A stretch of DNA of 64,000 bases, from assembly GCA_036250225.1 (NCBI GenBank), contig JAPZLL010000028.1, forward strand, positions 388,765 to 452,764. The letters run 5' to 3'. Position numbers and translations under genes: made by a program. The notes below the pieces were generated by a model. The model was not told the DNA's origin. It did not search any database and saw only the letters and a list, made by a program, of their open reading frames with translations. Shown piece by piece: positions 11,677-23,048 of the stretch (positions are counted from its first letter, which is position 1; each line of letters starts with the position of its first letter). The stretch is from Cercophora sp. LCS_1 (Eukaryota > Ascomycota > Sordariomycetes > Sordariales > Lasiosphaeriaceae).

Positions 11677-13922
11677 ATGACGCAAGACGAACTAGAGGGA
11701 GACAAGCCACTTACCTGGCTGGGGAAGGGCGATGTCGGAAACCGTGAAGACGCAGAGGAGCAGTCAGAGGCGGTCCTTCGAGAAGTTTGCAACGCAAGAG
11801 TCCGAGACTGAAGACCACAACCCAGCTGACAACCCCAGAACAGCGAACCTCACAACCTTATGGTAAGTGCTCTCAAAATAAGAGGCACGTTCGAAACGAT
11901 TCGGTCGCTTATGTGCCAAGCTCTTGTATGACTTGTTCTTCGCGGCGAATATGACGGCATTCTCCAACATCCACGACACGACCTCTGTTGAGCGTCTCGT
12001 GGCTTATGTTGGGTACTTTGCGTGAGTCCCGAGGCTCTCATCCTCTCCGCATGGACGTGTCTGACATGATAGCGTGAAGGGTCTTGTGGTTTTTGTGGCT
12101 GAATGTCATGCTCTTCGACGTCCGTTTTGTCGTCGATAGTATCGCAGGCAAGCCAACCCATCGTGATGACAGCCACTACGAGTACTCACTATCTGATAGA
12201 AAGAATCCTGCGCGCCGTTCACCTCGGCGCCATGGTCGGCATCTCTGTCGTCGCTCCCCAGTACAACCCAGCCGACCAGATCAAAGGGACGTTTCAGGCG
12301 CTCTGTGTGTCCACCCTCGTTGTCCCCTCTTCCCGTGGTTTCATCTGCTAATACGCGGATGTCAGCAATCATTTTGATGATCTCACGGCTCACTCTCGTC
12401 GCGCAGTACGGCACAGCTTTGTATCTGCGGAAGGGAAATTTTCGAGCTGGTGCCAAATTCTATAGCAGGGAGACGTCAAGAACGGGACTCATCACCATGT
12501 GTGTGACGCACTCAATCGCGGCCCTGATCTACCTGGGCATCACGTTTCGCTTCACCGACAGTACAAACAGCCGCGTCTTTGTGACATGGTACGTGGTCGG
12601 GGTTCTGGAGACGTGCATCATCTTCGGCATCTCGTTTTGGTTCAAAGACCTCGGTTTCGAGAGCAAGGGCTTGCAGGACCGCATGAAGACTGCCACGTTG
12701 CTTATCCTGGGCGAGGGCGTCATTGTTGTGGCGGAGCACGTCAGTACCATTGTCAAGAATGTCAATTCATGGAGTAGGTCTACCCAGCCCCTCAACGTTG
12801 AATCGAGGCTTACGAATTGTTGCAAATAGCGCCACAAACAGTTGGAGTTCTCACAGCAACCGTTGCTCTGATCTACATCATTTTTCAAATTTACTTTGAC
12901 TGGTCGTGGCCTGCTGACAAAGTCAAGAGCCTGTTGAGCGACGGCCAACAAGCGAGACAGGGCAAGCAAGAGGTCGAGACGAGCACGAAGCTGTCGACCT
13001 TGGCCTGGATCCTCGTTCATTTCCCATTCCATCTCGCACTTGTTCTCGTCATGGAAGGGGCCACGCAATTTGTCATCTGGTGGAAGATTGTTGAGATGAT
13101 TGACTTTGTTGGGGACAAGTTCTTGGCTGCATTCAAGCTGGCCGAGTCAGAGACTGCCACTGGTATCGCTGCTGGCATGGTCCAGCACTTGAACGAAACG
13201 ATCAACATCATCTGGGAGCAGTACCCTCGCGACCTCCTCGTGTCGCACTTTCACAGAGAGGCACTACTCAAGACAATCGGCAACTTCAGCGATGACTATC
13301 TCAAGGACTATCCTACCCCGGACGAGATGGAAGCGGACCCGTCCCATCACGACTTTACGGATGCTTTCCGGGCACTCAAAGTCACGACGTTAAACTCGAT
13401 CCTCAAAAACTTCAACATCGAGGCCATCGAAGATGCCGGCTGGCAAGACCACCCTGAGACCTATGAGCAGCACGCTTTTGAAGACGCAGCGGATCGATTC
13501 AATCTCGTGGTGAGTTTGATTCACTCCTCTGTCTTTCGTTTCTTTGTGTCAGGGTCACTAACGCGGACCAGTACATTTATGTCTTCTGTCTCTCCGGAGC
13601 AGCGCTGATCCTCATGGCTGTGCTCCACGTCTTCTCCCATGCACCTTCCGACGCCCCAACCGCCCCAGGCCACAGGGCGGTGCTTGGCGTTAACCTCACT
13701 TTTGGCGTCGGGCTGATGTTGCTGGCGAGCATGTCACGGTATGAGGCGCATGCCAAATTTTCTACCACGCCATGGATCATCCCGTCCATTTGCATTGTCC
13801 TGTTTTTCTCGCTAGTATGCATACATGTTGCAAGGTGGGTTCCTGTTTGGAGACAAGATCGAGGCGGGGCTTCGCCCGTTCAGCCCGCCGAGCCTGTCTC
13901 CGAGAAGGTAGCGCCGGAGTGA
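11677..13922 (+). CDS. Low temperature requirement A (LtrA)-like membrane protein
   Basis: Eight exons are proposed: 11677-11784, 11839-11862, 11921-12021, 12080-12147, 12200-12304, 12366-12773, 12830-13509 and 13572-13922. They sum to 1845 bases (614 residues) with phase kept throughout. The family hallmark is LLYDLFFAANMTAF in exon 3, followed by FDVRFVVDSIAERILRA and many hydrophobic helices. The intron at 12148-12199 has a GC donor (CAG/GCAAGC) and an AG acceptor; only this join restores the DSIAERIL frame. The first two exons are the least certain, because the first donor (GTTTGC) is weak. Fungal LtrA proteins have no settled biochemical role. Confidence 0.8.
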
Positions 13923-15708
13923 CCAGTTGCTCTTTCGCTAGGTCTCGCTTCGAGGGCTAGTCCATCCTTACCTATCTCTGGGCGGCGTGATCGAAATGAG
14001 TTCATCCGGAAAGAGGACGATTCGGAATTTGTAGACTGGAATGTTATGGCAATCTCTCGTTGAAGCAAAGGCGGACGAGATATCAAACAGCTTGTATCAA
14101 AGATACACCTTGAGGTAGCTAATAATACAACATTATCATTCTGTTAAAGTCTGCCCACTACTCGCTGCTGCCCTAAATCATCTGCTTCGAATGGCTCTTG
14201 TTGCTCTTCTTTGGCCGCGTGGACTTTTAGAGTCAGCGGCCCGTGGCCTGTTCCGCGTTGTCCTGTCTGGAAAACTTTAAGTAGCTGGGCTGATTGGGAT
14301 CGAAATTTGCCTCTCGGGGAAATCTCAAAGCCTTCTCCGAGGACCACGGTTCCCGGTGAACGCTGCCAGGTTCAGCCCATAGGGAGAGCATGACGGGGCG
14401 GGAAACCTCTGCTGGCGCTCGTCAGAACGAAGATGATGGAAGAACCCGGCGCGTAAGGATACCTTGGGTTTGCAACGCGCTACCACTTGTGGTGCCCGTG
14501 TCGTTGTTGGGCGCAGTTGCGTTCATTATGATGAGATTTCGTCAGTCAATTCCGGCTTGAAAGCCTTGTGCACTCGATCAGAGTAAAAACAAGGAGATGG
14601 ATGGCACCTAAGTAGTTTTTCTTCCTGGGTTTAACTATTCTCTAGCAGTTCGATATATCCCTTTGGCTTAAATTTGGAACTAGTCGGTGTGGAACAGCAA
14701 GCACGGGATCATGCCCGAGTCCCGACGGATCCCGTTGACCTCATGACGTCCCGTTAGCGATGATGAATCCAGTTTTTCTTAGTCCGTTTTGCTGTCGGTG
14801 TGGCCCGGTACCTCACATCGCATGGACGATGGACTTATCTTCCAGAGGAGGAGACAGGCTAATTGCCTCACGTCTGAGAGTAGGTAGGCAGAGAAAAGAG
14901 AGGTCCCATAGGTAGCCCTGCCATCCTTCCTCCACAAGGTGGGACACCGCCATTGACCTCAACCCCGGGATGGATGATATGGACATGGCGAGTTGTCCCG
15001 ACATGTCACAACCGACAGGACGTCGTGGGTTACAACTTCAATGTCCGAGTCCCGTCAAGAAACTAAGCTCTCCAAATGAAGGAAGGTAGGCGCTAAACAG
15101 GAGCGACGAGCCAAACACCGAGCTCCGGTCAAGTCATCAATGTTCGTCACATAACCCGTCATCACCCGTTTGCAGTGGATGGGCTTGTTGAGACAATGTG
15201 ACATGCTCCGGTCGGTCCGAGCGGTGTGATTCGCGTCCAATCCGGGACCTTTCTTGACACCGGGACTCACCAACGACGCTTGGAAACACATCTAGCACAG
15301 TGGTGACTTGCCGTGTCCCGATCATATCCCGCGCATGTCCCGCCGTGTAAAAATCCGTGTCCCGCCGTGTCCCGTTTGTGTCCCGTCCGGCAATTCGACG
15401 CCCCAGGGCCACATGGCTGCATGTGGTGGCTGCGGGTTGACAAATCAGCGTTTGCCGCGCGATCGCCAGGGCGTTTCCCCCTACCATTTCCATGCAAAAC
15501 ACTAGAGCCGACAGGAAACGTCAGGCTTTTTTTCCCCCTGGGACAGGAGGCGGGGCTTCTCACGGCGGGGAATTATAAGGGGTCGGGAAGCCGACCGCAG
15601 TGCGCCGCGAACCACGCAAGCCAGGTTGCCTCATTTCCCCTTACGAATGATCTGCACTTGTCAGGTGCTTTTATTGCCTTGCGCGTTGTGCTGGTTAGGC
15701 CTGCAGTT
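13923..15708. other. Intergenic region
   Basis: No gene is recognised over 1.8 kb. The stretch 14700-15400 is enriched for the word GTCCCG; the densest cluster is listed separately. The last few hundred bases should hold the promoter of the zinc-finger gene. Confidence 0.45.
15311..15393. repeat. Cluster of CGTGTCCCG-type words upstream of the C2H2 gene
   Basis: Within 83 bases the word TGTCCCG or a near variant occurs about five times (near 15313, 15336, 15357, 15366 and 15378), three of them as CGTGTCCCG. It looks like a degenerate short tandem array or a multi-site regulatory patch about 320-400 bases upstream of the proposed zinc-finger start. Confidence 0.5.
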
Positions 15709-17736
15709 ATGGCGACGTCTTTTCGGAGCCCGTTGGCAAATATTGCGACACCTCGCTTACCCACCCAGTTGCTGCTTGACAAATGCAGGACCAAGTATTC
15801 TTGGGCATCCGGCGCTACACGAGGCACAGCATCGGCAAGGGATCGGCATAAAGAGGACTTGGAGACCGCGTTGGCTGAGATCAATGGTCTCATGGCTGGG
15901 ATGGGGTTTCAAGACAGAGTTGAGAGCGGGATTGCGAATGTATTGTCCTGCCTGCAAGCAGTCTAAGAAGCCTACAAATACTGACACTGAGATGAAGGGA
16001 TACCCACTCGAAATCGACGATGATGAACTGTCCGAGGGAAATCACGACGATGACACCACTTCGGCTGTTCCCGACTCGGACTCAGGAGACCAACCAATGG
16101 CGGCCCAATGGGCGGCTATCCGTACACTGAGGGAAGAGACGGAATTCCATCACAAGAAATTCGTGGACCTGGCAAGTTCATTTCATGATCCTATCATCTC
16201 AAAGTTACTGGACGACTATCCAGACTCAAAGAGCATTCGGGGCACAGGCGCTCAGCTCTTCAAGGACATTCTGAGTGGATTCCAGCCACGCACGCTTTCC
16301 CATGTATTTGCTTTCACATCATTTTCCTACTCCATGTCGCAGCTCCTTTACAAGGATGGCCGACTGGACAAGATCGACGTACTTGCCGACTTGAAATCTT
16401 GGAGGGATTTGATCTCAGACACCAAGGAGAAGCACGCCTTCAACCGCCTTGCCCCTGAACTCTGGCCGGAGTCCAAGGAGCACTTGCATTTCATCGATGT
16501 ACCTGGACCGGTCAACGCTGGTTTGTTTCCCTTTGGCAGCTTCGACCCTCAGCCCTTAAACCCCGTCGGATCAGCAGGGTCGACACTTTCTCAGGCTCCA
16601 TGGGCTCAAGACATAGGGAATCTTGGTTTTCCTTCTGGCTCTGCCGGAGGACTTGAGGATCATGTTGGTTATTCGCAGGGATTCTCGAGCCCATCTACGC
16701 AAGACCTAGCCGTAGCGACCCAGGTGCTGAACATGACGATGAATGTTCACGAACAATACAACTTTTCCGCAATCGATCCGGGCACACCTTTCTCATCCCA
16801 ACCGCCGCCAGATGATGCAGAATGGATGGCCGCAAAGCAACCCGCTCCTGATATTCAAGGACCGTTCCCCACACAGCCTCCGCCACCCTTCGAGCCCCGG
16901 GAGGCGTCAGCGGACCGGAACGCAGGGGTGGATGTCAGTCTTGAGAAGACAATGATGTTTCTCGTTGTTCTCATATTCTTGCAAGACGTGGGAGAGCTGT
17001 TGTACATCTTGTCCGGCAGGAGTCTTGCATCAAGGCGTCATCATGTCTACGCGGCAGAGCAAGCGTTGCAACAAAGGTTCTTTCAAGACGCCCAGGAGAC
17101 CTTCTTCAAGCCCTGCTACCAAGGAATCAACTCAAACTTTCCCACAGGCCTTGCTCTGCTAGCAGTTGCCGAGACCTTTACAAAGGACGGTTATTTGCGC
17201 AGCGTCGCTGAGATCAAGCACTACTTGGGTGGTGTAGCATCGGTACTCGCCCAAACAAAGTGGCGCACTCGCCCCCCTTAATTACTAACCAGGTGCGTGC
17301 AGGCTGTTTTTCCGCCAGGGGACCTTTATGAGGGATTCTCGTCGGTGATCCTTTGCCCTTCAGCAATGACCCAGCCCAAACCTCTGAGCAAGTCACGCAA
17401 GCGCCAACGATCTCGAGACGCTATGTCAGGGGACGATGCCAGCTTCGAGCCACGGTGAGCAGACCAAGTCCCCATAGTGCCTTGGAGATATTATATTAAT
17501 GTGTCTCGCTTAGGAAGCGGACTGGAAATCATGTTTGCCAGGACTGCGGAGCGGAAGGCTACTCCGACCGCAGCGCCCTCAGGAAGCATCAGATGCAGAA
17601 GCACCCAAAGAAGTCTCCTATCCGCTGCGCCTATGGGGCTTGCAAGTACGAGAGTCAACGTCGCGACCGCGTGCGTGAGCACTTTCGGAAGCTTCATCCT
17701 GGAGCTCCACTCCCGGAGAGACTGCGGAAGAAGTAA
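15709..17736 (+). CDS. Fungal C2H2 zinc-finger protein
   Basis: Proposed exons are 15709-15939, 15992-17242, 17303-17454 and 17514-17736 (618 residues). The last three join in phase, with CTAAC at 17285-17289 as a branch site. The C-terminus carries two fingers: CQDCGAEGYSDRSALRKHQ with a later His, and CAYGACKYESQRRDRVREH. The long N-terminal part is acidic and helical (EIDDDELSEGN), then low-complexity Pro/Gly-rich. A basic RKRQRSRD patch before the fingers suggests a nuclear signal. The first exon is uncertain: the intron 15940-15991 has its branch site only six bases from the acceptor, and translation could instead begin at the Met codon at 15992. DNA target unknown. Confidence 0.68.
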
Positions 17737-17910
17737 TCACAAACCTGTTTCTGATGTCTGTGGCTTGGGATGTGGACATTGCAGGAGGGATTGTAGAAGG
17801 TAACGACAACGGGAACAAAACACTTAGCAGCAGCGGGTAAAATATGGAAATGAATGTCTTTGTGTTGGTGTCCAATCTGAGAGCCGAGCCCCGATGCGGT
17901 TTTTGAGTGC

Positions 17911-18469
17911 TCAAGGCCTGGTTGCCGCCACCGTCGTCGACGTAAATCTCGCACACGTCCGGCCTGAAACGTCAACTGTCACTTGCGCGATCCTATCGTG
18001 ACCACTCAGACAAGCGTTTGACGGCGACGCCACCATGCGGTTGTTGTTGGTGAAGCTGACGAACTGCACCCTCCTGCTCGCGCAATCCTCGGCCCGGAAG
18101 TGCGTCCCATTGAACCCGACGCAAGCTTGCCTTCCGGCAAGGTCTGGCCGGAACCCATTGCTGAAGCTGCGTTGAACTAGAAGTACGTTTGCGCCGTTGA
18201 GCCTCGATGGTGTGAGTTGACGGTCAGCTGCTGTGTTGACGCATGCTGCGTCGACAATTTCGCCCTGTAGAGAATTGTGTTAGTCAACGTCATGTATTTT
18301 CGCTAGCTGAGACACAAACATTGTTTCTGAAAGTAAGACACTCATTCCCTGGTACGCCGCCGACTTCCTTCAGGACGAGTGTCGTGGCGCCGCGTTGGAC
18401 TGATGCTTGAGGAGCAGCAACCGCAAGGGCCCAGGTCGTAGCCACGGTGATGATTGAGTTCAGCTTCAT
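17911..18469 (-). CDS. Small secreted protein of unknown function
   Basis: Two exons, 18469-18320 and 18264-17911, give 167 residues. The donor is GTTTGT and the join is in phase 0. The signal peptide is MKLNSIITVATTWALAVAAP. The mature protein has six cysteines (NECLT, AACVNT, QACVGF, EDCASR, NACLSG, RTCARF) and one NGT glycosylation site. No membrane helix or known enzyme motif is seen. It resembles a stable, disulfide-bonded extracellular protein, perhaps an effector candidate; I do not know the family. It converges with the zinc-finger gene, 174 bases apart. Confidence 0.7.
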
Positions 18470-19094
18470 GTTGGGCAGGGGAAAAAATCGGTCTAGCCGG
18501 AAAACGAGAAGGAGACGCAGACACAATGCTGGAAAGCTAGGTTGAGCGACCTGCACTCAGTCAGAAGGGAATGAGAAAAAAGACCAGAACATTGAAGCTA
18601 ACGAGGAGATGCTACTTCATGTTATACAACATGAGGCCTCTGCCAAGTATCGCGAACTTGAATGGCGTTTCCCCGAAACTAGCAAAGTTAGAAGCCATGA
18701 CTGAACAAGAGTGGTCTCCGGGGCTAGCTTGGATAAGCGAGCGCAAACAGCGTGAGAGCGCGACGCGAAGGGGTGGTGTTGTTTCGACAGGGGCGTCTCG
18801 ACCCCGTCGTTCGTCTCAACATTGCGGGGTAGACGCCCAAAACACCCAACTTCTCAAAACAGCAGAAAGTCGAGCCGAACCCAAGCCTGATTGTCGGAAT
18901 TCACCATTTTCATCCGATCCAGCGCATCGGATACCCTGGGCATTGCCCGGTTGCCGTCGCTCACACGCGTAGCCCTAACCCGCGGCGCGTCTCAACTCGG
19001 TTAGCGGGCTTTGCTGACCTCATCTGCAACTTTGTCTTCACCTCAACATGAGGTGAATGAAACACGGCCTATCACAACAACCTCACCGGACGTC
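18470..19094. other. Intergenic region between divergent genes
   Basis: No coding sequence is supported. It should contain the promoters of the secreted protein (minus) and the permease (plus). An in-frame start for the permease at 19011 would shorten it. Confidence 0.4.
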
Positions 19095-20719
19095 ATGGCA
19101 TCCCTCACAACACCGCTCCTCCCGGGCGAAAATGCGACGTCTAAGAAGATCCTCAGCTTCTGGGATGGCGTCGCCCTCACTCTCGGGATCCAGATCGGGT
19201 CGGGCATTTTCGTGTCGCCGGCGCTGGTCGCACGAAACACGGGCTCCGAACCGGCCTCCCTGGTCGTCTGGGTTGTCGCCGGTCTTCTCGCGTGGGCATG
19301 TGCGGCGTGCTACGCCGAGATGGGGACGCGCATCCCCGTCAATGGCGGGCCCCAGGAGTATGTCGCCTATTGTTTTGGCGACTTCTTCGGATTCCTGACA
19401 TCATGGGGGTGCATCTTTGGCGTCAAGCCCTGCTCGGCCGCCATCCTTGCGTTGTTTATCGCCGACTACGTTTGCGACGCCGCCGATATCGGCTACAAGC
19501 TTCCCGTCGCCCTGGCCGTCATCGCGCTCGTCACGGCTGTCAATTGTATTGGGAATCGACTAAGTAACGTCTCGACCAAGATTTTGCTGGCGTGCAAGAT
19601 CATCAGCGTCGGGTTTGTCATTGTTGCCGGGTTCGCTGTGCTGTTGTTTCCTCGCATCTCGCCGCCACCGCTTGATGATCCGCCGACCAATGCACGACTG
19701 GGGTCCGGCAATTATACCGATGCACTGGTGGCGGCGATGTGGGCGTGTTCTGGATGGGAAGTGGTGAGTCGCAGAATGAATGCATGCGGGAATTTGGTGC
19801 TGACGACAGGTGTGCAAGCTGGGATTTGTCGGGGGCGACTTGAAGAACCCGAGTCGTAACTTTCCCCGCGTCATGAACACGTCCATGACTATCGTCATCG
19901 TGCTCACCCTATTTGCAAACATCGCCTACTTCTCCGCACTGGGATTCGATGGTGTCGCCCGCTCCACGACCGTCGGCTTGACTTTCAGCGAGCATTTTCT
20001 CGGCCGAGCCGGAAGCATTCTCTACGCTGTAGCTATCTGCTTGTCAAGTCTCGGCACACTCAACGCCAAGACGTTTGCTGCAGGACGACTCACTCAAGCC
20101 GCTGCTGAACGAGGATACCTCCCTCTGATGATGAAGACTGTTGCAACAAAGGCCAAAGACGATGATGAGGATGAGGAGCTCATGGAGTTACCGGGATCTC
20201 AGTCCCCCTTCGGCTTTCTCCGTCGCCCTGTCAGCGTAGGAGATGGCAGCATTCCATTGTATGAGAAGATGCAACCCTAACAACGCTCAAGTCGCACAGC
20301 TGATCAGTCTCATATCAGGTCGGCTATCATCTTCAACTCAATGATTTCCACAGCTTTTGTTGTAGCTGGAGACATAAGCTCTCTCATCTCATTCATGGGT
20401 TTGTTCCTATTATAAACCGCCCAAGATGTGTTACTACTAACTCTCGGAAGGGATCATCGAGTATTCCGTCGTTTTTTTGACACTCATGGGCCTTCTGTGG
20501 CTTCGTCTGAAACCCACTCCGTCAGCCGAGGAAGATGGCGGGCAGCTGATCATCAAGGTTCATTTTATCCTTATCCCCATCGCGCTGTTCACCGTTGCAT
20601 CCATTGTGGGCATCTCAACTGTTAGGCATTGGCATGCTGGTGTCGGCTTCGTCATCTGTTGTGTTACGAGCGGTCTTGTATACAGGCTTTTCGTCCGAAA
20701 GGTCGGAGTGACGCAGTAG
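19095..20719 (+). CDS. Amino-acid permease of the APC superfamily, LAT-like
   Basis: Exons 19095-19763, 19810-20258, 20319-20398 and 20451-20719 sum to 1467 bases (488 residues), with every phase consistent. About twelve hydrophobic helices are present. The family opening SFWDGVALTLGIQIGSGIFV and the next helix SLVVWVVAGLLAWACAACYA match fungal L-type and methionine-permease-like transporters. The short third exon encodes VVAGDISSLISFMG, a conserved helix. The second exon ends in an acidic cytosolic loop (DDDEDEEL). The protein should import amino acids across the plasma membrane; the substrate cannot be told. It precedes tyrosinase 2, but no shared role is shown. Confidence 0.85.
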
Positions 20720-21569
20720 CAATAGAATTCGCCTATCCAGGTGAAGAACACACAACTCGGCAAGACTGAGTTCCCATTGCGATGGCGTAATTCCGCTGCT
20801 TGCCGCACATCATCACCTGCCGACCGTTTCACAGGAGTTCTGGTGACCAACCGTCATTTGCCTCGGGTCTGGACCGGGCGACTCTAAAAGCAGCGTGACA
20901 TCATGCTTGGAGCCGGTGAGACAGAACCAGGAACTGACCGGGCGAGGACACGTCGACTCAAATCACCCTATCGCGGGCAAATTACATGACCAATCCCGGG
21001 TACATGTCCCTCAAGTCACTTTGACTGGTTGTGATACATCAGAGCCGGCAATGGAAAAAACGCTTGGCGTTGCTTTTTCCGGCCAGTTGCCGACGTTGCC
21101 TTGCAGGATGCTGTTTCCGGGTATCATGCTCGCTCAGACCGTTGTGTAACAGCATCAGCGTCATATAGGCTTAGCAATCAGAAGACTACAGCCAGGAATT
21201 GTTACACAAAGGTTGGGGTGCTTTCACTGCTTTATGCTGAACGACTCGAGCGCCCAAGCATTGCTCTTCCGCGTCCCCGGGCCCAACCAGGTATAATGGT
21301 TCGCCTGACCGGTCATTGTGTAACTAAGAGATAGCCGCGGGAAGTGTAGCGGCTTTAGTCAGACTCGTAATGTCGGTGTTCATTCGGAGACAGGGGCATC
21401 CATGCCAAGGTCTCAGAATGCAAGGTTCTTGGGAAATCCGGAGATAATAACCAGTTCGTCCGCTCGAATATACCTATGATTGCCGGTGCTGTCCCTGGTT
21501 TCTTGTTCTCCGCTCATCGGTGGCATCAACTCTTCTACACTCTCTCTGCCAAACTTGGTCTGCTTCAAA
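20720..21569. other. Intergenic region
   Basis: Between the permease and tyrosinase 2, both on the plus strand. No gene is recognised; short open frames lack motifs. It should carry the permease terminator and the tyrosinase promoter. Confidence 0.4.
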
Positions 21570-22912
21570 ATGCGTTTGCAATCTTTCATTCTGTTGCTCG
21601 TCCAGACAACCTCAACATTCGGGTCGCCTCCTTTCAAATCTTCAGCGGTACCAAAGGCACTGATCTCTGCCTACCTAGATGTTGAGACGTTGGCGTCTGA
21701 AGCCCTTGAACGAACAAGGGAAGCTCTCACCAAGCGAGGGCGTGCCGACAAGCCCGACACAAACAGCTGCACCTTGGGCCGTCTTAAAACTCGGAAAGAG
21801 TGGTGCGTCTCGCTTCACGTCCCCATTTCACCTCCTTTCCTTCTCTGCTGACCCGGCACTTGCTGTCAGGAACTCCCTGACCGATCTCGAGCGGATAGCC
21901 TACACCGATGCCGTCAACTGCTTGCTTTCGAAGCCAGCCAATACCCCGACTTCACTTGTTCCTGGCGCAAGGTCCCGGTTTGACGATTTTGTGGCGTCCC
22001 ACATCAACCAAACCATGACCATCCACTACACCGGGAGCTTTCTATCTTGGCACCGCTACTACACATGGCTGTACGAGGAAGCACTTCGTAAGGAGTGCGG
22101 ATACAATGGCACTCAGCCCGTACGTAACCCACAGTCTCCCCTTCTCTGCCGCTAACAACCCACAGTACTGGGACTGGGCTTTGACCGCCCAAAACGGCAT
22201 GGACACCTCCGCCATCTTTGACGGCAGCGCAACGTCCATGTCAGGCAATGGGGCCTTCATCGCCAAAAAACCCGACGTCATCCTCGGCCCCGAGTTGGGG
22301 TTCGACCCGCTCTACATGCCGGCTGGCACCGGCGGTGGTTGTGTGACATCTGGCCCTTTTAAAGGCATGCGTGTAAACCTGGGGCCCGTGTCCCTCAACG
22401 AATACGGAGGCGACCTTGGCGTCAACCCAGGCGGTCCGTTTGCGTATAACCCCCGTTGTCTGAGACGAGATATCAGCACAAAAGTCAACCTGCGCTTTGC
22501 GAACGCGAGCTCCATCCTCGACCTGCTGCTCAAATCGAAAAGTATCGACAGGTTCCAAAGCGGCATGCAGGGCGAACTGAGCTCTGGCGAGGTCGGTGTT
22601 CATGGGGGAGGTCACTATGCTCTGGGCGGAGATCCGGGACGGGACTTTTACACGTCGCCTGGAGATCCGGCCTTTTACCTTCATCATGGCATGATTGACC
22701 GGGTGTGGTGGATCTGGCAGATGATGAACCCCGAGGACCGAGTATCGGGTGACGGCGTCCTTGCAGGGACGAACACGTTTCTTGATAATCCGCCGAGTCC
22801 AAAAACGACGAGGGAAGATGTTATCGATTTGGGGCACGCAGGGGGTCCGCCAAAGAAGATTGGAGAGCTCTTGAGCGTCGTTGACGGGCCGTTCTGTTAT
22901 GTCTATGCGTAG
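21570..22912 (+). CDS. Secreted short tyrosinase / catechol oxidase-like enzyme (2)
   Basis: Exons 21570-21802, 21870-22119 and 22166-22912 sum to 1230 bases (409 residues). The start at 21570 gives the signal peptide MRLQSFILLLVQTTSTFGS; earlier in-frame Met codons would not. CuA motifs are HYTGSFLSWHRYYTWLYEE with HINQ just before; CuB motifs are GVHGGGHYALGGDPG and FYLHHGMIDRVWWIW. All copper histidines seem present. The first intron lies inside the Trp codon of KEWNSLT, the same place as in tyrosinase 1, so the two genes are related; tyrosinase 2 has one further intron. It lacks a C-terminal lid domain. Likely oxidises extracellular phenols. Confidence 0.9.
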
Positions 22913-23048
22913 GGACTTGCCTGCAGTGTGTCGTAGTGCTGTGAGACTACCTTGGGTACCCAAGTAGGTGCTGCGAATCAGGAGAGCATGACGAAAAGAA
23001 GTTCACTGCGTCTTCAAATCCGAACTCAAAGCATCCATAACATCACTA

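Noticed and set aside
15137..15563. Minus frames over the GTCCCG-rich region
   Set aside because: The frames come from the repeated word (Arg-Asp-Thr runs) and not from a gene.
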